Shown here: one piece after another, positions 5,703-10,146 of the stretch
Layout of the letters: every line of letters begins with the position of its first letter
Position numbering within the stretch: the first letter of the stretch is position 1
Origin: Chrysochromulina tobinii
Lineage: Eukaryota; Haptophyta; Prymnesiales; Chrysochromulinaceae
DNA length: 10,146 nt
Assembly (NCBI GenBank): GCA_001275005.1
Contig: JWZX01002353.1
Location: 1-10,146, forward strand
Direction of reading: 5' to 3'
Position numbers and translations under genes: made by a program
Notes under the pieces: generated by a model
Told to the model about the DNA's origin: nothing
What the model saw: only the letters and a program-made list of their open reading frames with translations
The model's database searches: none

Positions 5703-8700
5703 ATGGGCGACGTGTACGAGGCGAGCCTCGACGGGCTCCGCAAGCTGGCGAGCGCAGCACGGGAGACTCCGGCATGTGTGGCACCGCGTAAGCTCGCTGA
5801 GGTCAGGAAGATTCTCTCAAAGCTCGTGCGCCATGCGGACGAGGTTGCGCGCAAGTTCAACTCGTCGACGCCGCTTGAGCAGGACGACTGCGCGAGCGCG
5901 CTGAGCGAGCTCCTCGAGGCGCTGGAAGCGAGCGCTGGGCGCCCGCAGCTGTATGCGCGCGCAGTGTGCCTCGCAATGGCCGCCAATCGGCTGCTGAGTG
6001 TGCTGTGGCGCGTGGGCGCAAGCCCCGAAAAGCAGCAGGCGCTGCTTACACTCGTGCAGCGCGCGCGGAGGGCAACGGCATGCTCAAGGTGCCCTGATCG
6101 GCCCGTGGTCTCGCTCTCGCTCCTCGGGCTGCAGCTCACGCAGCTCGAGGCGGGTGTCGTCTGCCTGCCAGTCAAAGGCGAGAATCAGCGTGTGGCGATG
6201 GCGGGCGGGCGAGTGCTCGTCGGGGTGGTGCGATCATTTGCCTTGTGGAAATTGGACGAGGAGGTGCTGCGGGGTACAATGGAGCTGCTGAAGCTGGGCA
6301 GCAGCGCTGCGCGCCGCCACTTCGCGAAGCCATGCTACGAGGAGATGGTGCTCATCGACTCCCTCGGCTGCGATCGTAAGTTGGCGGCGACGGCGGGCGT
6401 GTCGTTCCGGGAGTTGCTCGCACTGCACAATCGCCACTTCGGGACGTACAGCAACGGGCGCTGGGAGGCAAAGGCGAGCGTAGTATGGGCAGTCGCCGAG
6501 GCGCTCATCGGTTCGAGCGACCGTGGCATCGGCCATCTCGACATTGATCTGGTGCGCGCGCTGTGCGTGGGCGACGAGGGTGGGCTCGTCTCGATCATTG
6601 GTCTCGGCGACCCACTGGGTGAGACGCGCGACCGTGCAGGTACCGCACTCGCGGCACTGTCGCATTTGGGCAAGCAGCTCATCGAGCTTCTGCTCGGAGG
6701 CCTCGATGGGCGCTCGCTGCACGAGTGGATGGAGTCGCTCGTCGAGACGCTGCACGAGACGCTGCGCGGCGTCGCCGAGAGCCTCAAGGGTGCGCTCGTG
6801 CGCCAGATGGAGCGGCTGGCGGACGCGGTGGGCACACATGTGGCGGCCGTTAAGGATGACGCGCTGGAAGCGTGCCGTGCGCTTCACGCCACTCTTGCGC
6901 AGATCGGCGCGGCGACGGAGCGCGCGGCGACGGCGGCGTCGAAGGCGGTGACGATGCTCGAGATCGTCGAGATCGCAATGAAGAAGGTGGAGGAGGCGGG
7001 CGCCGCCTCGGCCTCACTCAGCCTATGTGCCTCGCACGCTCGGGATCTCAAGAAGGTGGCACATGAGGTAAGTGATGCCGCGCGGCAGGCAGCGGACATC
7101 CTGTCTAGGGAGCTGATCGAGATGCTTGCGCCGGCTGCGCACGACGCGGGCGGTGGCCAGACGCGAGGGAAGGCGACCTCTTCGGTGCTGGGCGCTCTGG
7201 GTATGGCCTCGATGCGGAAGCTGGGCATGTCGATGCCGAAGATCACAAGCGATAAGCCGAAGGCAAAGGTTGGCATCAAGACGGCAGTAACAGGCGAGAA
7301 TGATGGCCGCGATGACGTACCGGACGACGCGGCTCTCGGGGCGAGGCGTACCGCTGCACTTGCGAGGCTGAAGAAGCTTGGCGATCAGCTGCGAGGCACG
7401 CTGAGCGATGGGGCGGAGGCAGCGAAGACGAGCGTGTCGAGCGACTCGCTGATGGGCCCACTGCAGTTGCTCGTGGCTGGCGGCCAGCAGTTGAACCTGG
7501 TCCTCGCTAAGACTGTGGACGACCTCACCGCCTCACCGCCCCCTCTTCCGAAGCTTCTCGAGAGCGTCGAGTTTGCGCGCATTCGCGAGGAGCTGCTGGG
7601 CGAGTTGCGGGAGCACTTGGAAGAGCTGCGTGGTGCGGCGATGCGTGAGCTGCAAGGGATACTCGAGAGCGCTACAGGCGTGCTTAGCGAGAGCGAGAGC
7701 GCACTGAGCGAGAGCCTTGGTGTCGAGGTCGACACTGACGCGCTGAGTGCGGATTGCCTAGCGCTTGATCACCCGATCTGTGGGATGCTCAAGGACGCAG
7801 CGTCCGGGTTGTTTGCCAAGTCGAAGGTGGAGCTGTGGCACGTGCGTGAGGTGGCCGCGCTCGCGGCACTGCGCGTGGTCGAGGCGATCGACCGCACGAT
7901 CACGGAGGGGGTTTACAACGAGCAGCTTACCACGGATGGCAAGGCGCATCTCGACGCAACCGACGGAGCTGCTGCATGGCTGAAGCAGCGCGAGCAGTAC
8001 CTTGCGGACCTAGAACGCGTCGAGGGCGAGGTGAAGGCGCTGCAGGCGGAGCGCACGCGTGGCGGCGAGCATGAACTGAAGGCATGCACAAAAGAGGAGG
8101 AGCTCGGTGAGTTGAGCTTGGGAGGCGGACGGTACGTTTCGCCGACGCTGCTCTCTCGCGCTGAGCGGCAGGCCGCGCTGCTGGAGGTGAAGGAGAGCCT
8201 GCTCAGGGCGGTGATGAGACGGCGATGCATCGAGCGCTCCAAGTCGGTTCGCTCGATGTTGCGTGGCGGTGAGGCATGCGCGGCAGAGCTGAACGTGATT
8301 GCGCTCTCGAGCGACGCTGCGATGCCGTACGAGCTGCTCCCGCCCCACGAGCAGCTAGGCGTGCAGATGGAGGCGCTACAGAAGGGTTTGGACTCGATGT
8401 GTGACCAGCTGCTCGCGGGCGTGCGAGAGGCGCTCTATGACTCTGACCGCATGCCAATGGTGGACCGTTTGCCTGCAGCCCCGAACACGGTCACATCACC
8501 GCCGCCCTTGCCGCCGCCCTCGCCGCCGCCCTCGCCGCCGCCCTCGCCGCCGCCTTCTAACACGCCACCCTCTTTCCGCCCCTCACCGCAATCGCCATTC
8601 TTGGCTCCAGCTCGAGGAGCGCGTGAGGAGGTTCGCTCCGTCGCTCCCTCTGCAAGTCCACGTGTGAATGCCGTGATCCGTCGCCCAGCCACCGCCAGCG

Positions 8701-10146
8701 CTGCGCTGCCACTCCATCGTCCATCTCTATCCTTACTCTCATCTCCATCGTATCGCTCGCAATTGCCATTCTTGGCTCAAGCTCGAGGAGCGCGTGAGGA
8801 GGTTCGCTCCGTCGATATGGCGCAGATTTACGCCGCGCCTTCATGGCGAAGTGGCGTATGCCGGGCTGTTGGTCATGCTTCAAGCAGTGGAGTGCCAAAT
8901 ACCAACATCTTGCAGGAAACGGGTTCCATCCTCTCTGGTGTTGTTGACCGCATCAACAAGGACGTGGACGCCATGAGGAAATCAAACATGTCTTTGGACA
9001 ATACCTTCGATCATGCAACAAGGGCTTCCAATGCGCTGAACGAACAGGAGCAACGCCTGGGTGCTGTTTTGAAAAACCAGCAGGGCCTTTTCATCATGAA
9101 GCTCACCAAGGAGTTAGAAGAGCGGCTGAAGTGGACTGCTGCCCATGCCGACCAGTTGAAGGACGGTGCAATAGCGGCTATGGACACGCGGCGGAGGGCC
9201 GAGGAGGAGGCGCAGGCATGGGGGACCGTCCATGACGAGCTAGTGGTCGATATTGCGGAGGCGCTCGATGTGCTCAGCACAGAGATCTCGAAAGTTGAGA
9301 TCGAGGAGGACCCGCTGGTGCGCATGCAGGGCTTGATTCGATGCCGTGACAAGAAGGAGGTGCTCGGCGTCGTGGTGGCTCAGACAGAAGCGGAGGCTGC
9401 TGCTCACCTCGACGGGGGAGAGCGGGAAGCGGCCATGCAGATGAAGCCTGTCGTTTGTCAGCTGGCAAGCGTGTCGATCCGCGCCGATGCGTTGATCCAG
9501 GACGAGCTGCGTGTGCTGCGAGGGGCGCTCGAGTCGATGGAGGCGCTTCTGCACGAAAACCTGGCGAAGCTCAACGACTTGATGAGCCAGCCAGCCCCAG
9601 ATCTTTCGCTCGACGGGCTCGCTAGGTTGATCAAGGAGCAGATGAGCGAGCTCAGGATAGACGCGGCCGAGGTTCACAGCTTGGCCTCAGGCAAAGTGAC
9701 CCAACAACCCATCGGTGAGATTCGCGATCTCGTCAAGGCGCAAAGTCGTGCTGCGTGCACCAGGAGATTGGGTGCTGCTTGGTCAGTCTCCACCCTTCGC
9801 CACTGCGCGGCAAACGTGGGCACGTACAGAGACGTCAAGCTTGCGTATCCTCTTAGCCTTCCTACAGCATCCTACACGTATCCTCTTAGCCTGCCATCAG
9901 CAAACATAGATGTGAAGGTGAGTGCAAATATCAAACGCTTGCAGCAGCAGATGCTATCACAGCAGCGCGACTATGAAAAAGCGAAGTCGGACTTACATTG
10001 GTCAAATATCGAGCACAAGGCTAGCCTCGATGCAGACCGACGCATATGCGCCAAGACAATCGCAGATGCCACCGCCAAGCTCAAGGTTAGAGAAGATGCA
10101 GTCGACGAAGCCATCGCAAAGGCTCAAGAAGAGCGCAACACGGGCA
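5703..10146 (+). CDS. Giant alpha-helical, coiled-coil-rich protein of unknown function (partial, 3' end beyond the window)
   Basis: The ATG at 5703 lies 27 bases after an in-frame TGA (5673-5675) and opens a frame with no stop for 1,481 complete codons up to the window edge. Third positions are strongly G/C-biased, as expected of coding DNA here. I recognise no family. Residues 1-330 are a compact helical region (for example PQLYARAVCLAMAANRLLSVLW, and RWEAKASVVWAVAEALIG near 258-275). Residues 331-920 are mainly long amphipathic helices rich in Ala/Glu/Leu/Arg, with coiled-coil-like parts at about 615-665 (ESVEFARIREELLGELREHL) and 762-790 (LKQREQYLADLERVEGEVKAL). Residues 933-1070 are a Pro/Ser tract and low-complexity stretch that may instead be intronic. 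Helices resume at about 1072-1335 (NEQEQRLGAVLKNQQGL, MKLTKELEERLKW) and 1405-1481. No signal peptide, transmembrane segment, Walker A or kinase motif is visible. A scaffold or structural role is plausible but unproven. Two internal segments could be 3n introns (see findings), so the final protein may be shorter than the open frame. Confidence 0.8.
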   Translation, partial: MGDVYEASLDGLRKLASAARETPACVAPRKLAEVRKILSKLVRHADEVARKFNSSTPLEQDDCASALSELLEALEASAGRPQLYARAVCLAMAANRLLSVLWRVGASPEKQQALLTLVQRARRATACSRCPDRPVVSLSLLGLQLTQLEAGVVCLPVKGENQRVAMAGGRVLVGVVRSFALWKLDEEVLRGTMELLKLGSSAARRHFAKPCYEEMVLIDSLGCDRKLAATAGVSFRELLALHNRHFGTYSNGRWEAKASVVWAVAEALIGSSDRGIGHLDIDLVRALCVGDEGGLVSIIGLGDPLGETRDRAGTALAALSHLGKQLIELLLGGLDGRSLHEWMESLVETLHETLRGVAESLKGALVRQMERLADAVGTHVAAVKDDALEACRALHATLAQIGAATERAATAASKAVTMLEIVEIAMKKVEEAGAASASLSLCASHARDLKKVAHEVSDAARQAADILSRELIEMLAPAAHDAGGGQTRGKATSSVLGALGMASMRKLGMSMPKITSDKPKAKVGIKTAVTGENDGRDDVPDDAALGARRTAALARLKKLGDQLRGTLSDGAEAAKTSVSSDSLMGPLQLLVAGGQQLNLVLAKTVDDLTASPPPLPKLLESVEFARIREELLGELREHLEELRGAAMRELQGILESATGVLSESESALSESLGVEVDTDALSADCLALDHPICGMLKDAASGLFAKSKVELWHVREVAALAALRVVEAIDRTITEGVYNEQLTTDGKAHLDATDGAAAWLKQREQYLADLERVEGEVKALQAERTRGGEHELKACTKEEELGELSLGGGRYVSPTLLSRAERQAALLEVKESLLRAVMRRRCIERSKSVRSMLRGGEACAAELNVIALSSDAAMPYELLPPHEQLGVQMEALQKGLDSMCDQLLAGVREALYDSDRMPMVDRLPAAPNTVTSPPPLPPPSPPPSPPPSPPPSNTPPSFRPSPQSPFLAPARGAREEVRSVAPSASPRVNAVIRRPATASAALPLHRPSLSLLSSPSYRSQLPFLAQARGAREEVRSVDMAQIYAAPSWRSGVCRAVGHASSSGVPNTNILQETGSILSGVVDRINKDVDAMRKSNMSLDNTFDHATRASNALNEQEQRLGAVLKNQQGLFIMKLTKELEERLKWTAAHADQLKDGAIAAMDTRRRAEEEAQAWGTVHDELVVDIAEALDVLSTEISKVEIEEDPLVRMQGLIRCRDKKEVLGVVVAQTEAEAAAHLDGGEREAAMQMKPVVCQLASVSIRADALIQDELRVLRGALESMEALLHENLAKLNDLMSQPAPDLSLDGLARLIKEQMSELRIDAAEVHSLASGKVTQQPIGEIRDLVKAQSRAACTRRLGAAWSVSTLRHCAANVGTYRDVKLAYPLSLPTASYTYPLSLPSANIDVKVSANIKRLQQQMLSQQRDYEKAKSDLHWSNIEHKASLDADRRICAKTIADATAKLKVREDAVDEAIAKAQEERNTG
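8499..8558 (+). repeat. Five 12-bp Pro-Pro-Pro-Ser/Leu units
   Basis: Five tandem 12-base units of the form ccgccgccctcg lie in frame with the giant ORF, encoding PPPL, then PPPS four times (codons 933-952). They are the same kind of Pro/Ser tract as in the cysteine-rich protein at the left edge. It is either a flexible linker or pyrimidine-rich intron sequence; a branch-point-like cttctaac follows at 8555-8562. Confidence 0.9.
8589..8814 (+). repeat. 55-bp direct repeat with a 171-bp period in the giant ORF
   Basis: Positions 8589-8643 and 8760-8814 are nearly identical (differences at the fourth-fifth codon area and one ccag/caag change). The period, 171 bases, is a multiple of three, so both copies read PFLA[PQ]ARGAREEVRSV in frame. 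Each copy contains a pyrimidine-rich run ending in an AG (8609-8610 and 8780-8781), which looks like a 3' splice site followed by ctcgagg. Confidence 0.92.
9715..9900 (+). other. Candidate in-frame intron in the giant gene
   Basis: A consensus-like donor ATCG|GTGAGA at 9714/9715 and CT-rich acceptor GCCATCAG|CAAAC at 9900/9901 are both phase 1 and bound 186 bases, a multiple of three with no stop. An alternative acceptor CTACAG at 9867 gives 153 bases. The encoded segment is rich in Trp, Tyr, Cys and Pro, unlike the charged helical flanks. Splicing would join QQPIG to a residue shared with ANIDVKV. Confidence 0.45.
9844..9892 (+). repeat. 33-bp tandem duplication in the giant ORF
   Basis: The 16-mer cgtatcctcttagcct begins at 9844 and 9877; the rest of each 33-base unit is degenerate. 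In frame it reads YPLSLPTASYT then YPLSLPSAN. Both units are CT-rich and end in acceptor-like CAG (9867 and 9900). Confidence 0.9.

Noticed and set aside
6234-6887. Long minus-strand frame of 217 codons opposite the giant ORF, with other minus-strand frames at 3395-3820, 5693-6175 and 9240-9677
   Set aside because: GC-rich coding DNA creates long antisense frames. Their residue patterns follow from the plus-strand codons and show no domains of their own.
7068-7073. Perfect GAG|GTAAGT donor consensus inside the giant ORF
   Set aside because: No convincing in-phase acceptor follows at a sensible distance, and the sequence after it continues as well-formed helical protein with strong GC3 bias.

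Overview
The window looks like nuclear DNA from a GC-rich unicellular alga or related protist. A haptophyte is my best guess, but it is not proven. The reasons are: spliceosomal GT-AG introns; a pentameric ligand-gated ion channel next to a protein made of GCTD-type cysteine-rich repeats and a Pro/Ser linker (a combination typical of haptophyte and other algal genomes); typically eukaryotic ubiquitin/p97 domains (UIM, UFD1, UBX, OTU); strong GC bias at third codon positions; and many short tandem repeats in introns and intergenic DNA. I see no bacterial operon signals, tRNA, rRNA, CRISPR or transposon.

Layout, left to right. (1) 1-413, minus strand: 5' part of a secreted or surface-type cysteine-rich repeat protein that runs off the left edge in a Pro/Ser-rich tract. 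(2) 577-2347, minus: a three-exon Cys-loop-family (pLGIC) channel subunit of 459 residues. Both introns have clean GT/AG ends and phase 0, and the second is full of tandem repeats. (3) 2348-2580: short divergent promoter region. (4) 2581-4011, plus: a single-exon 476-residue protein combining UIM, UFD1-like double-psi barrel, Ala-rich helix and UBX domain, i.e. a composite p97/Cdc48-ubiquitin adaptor. (5) 4206-4895, minus, tail-to-tail with it: an OTU-family cysteine protease (deubiquitinase-like) with a C-terminal basic NLS-like tail and an altered active-site motif. (6) 4896-5702: long divergent intergenic region with a perfect (ACTGA)6 array and an AT-rich stretch. (7) 5703 to the right edge, plus: an uninterrupted frame of 1,481 complete codons, still open at the window end, encoding a very large helical, coiled-coil-rich protein that I do not recognise. 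Two segments of it (about 8480-8915 and 9715-9900) look more like in-frame introns than protein.

How the genes relate: the UFD1-UBX protein and the OTU protein could act on the same ubiquitin/p97 substrates, since UFD1 and UBX proteins recruit p97 and OTU enzymes trim ubiquitin. Their adjacency is suggestive only. The channel and the cysteine-rich protein both belong at the cell surface and lie on the same strand only about 160 bases apart. A candidate splice would even join them. The most unusual items are the UIM-UFD1-UBX fusion, the OTU active-site substitutions, the roughly 90-residue insertion in the channel's ligand-binding domain, the giant unknown ORF, and the recurring duplication of splice-site-proximal sequence in introns.
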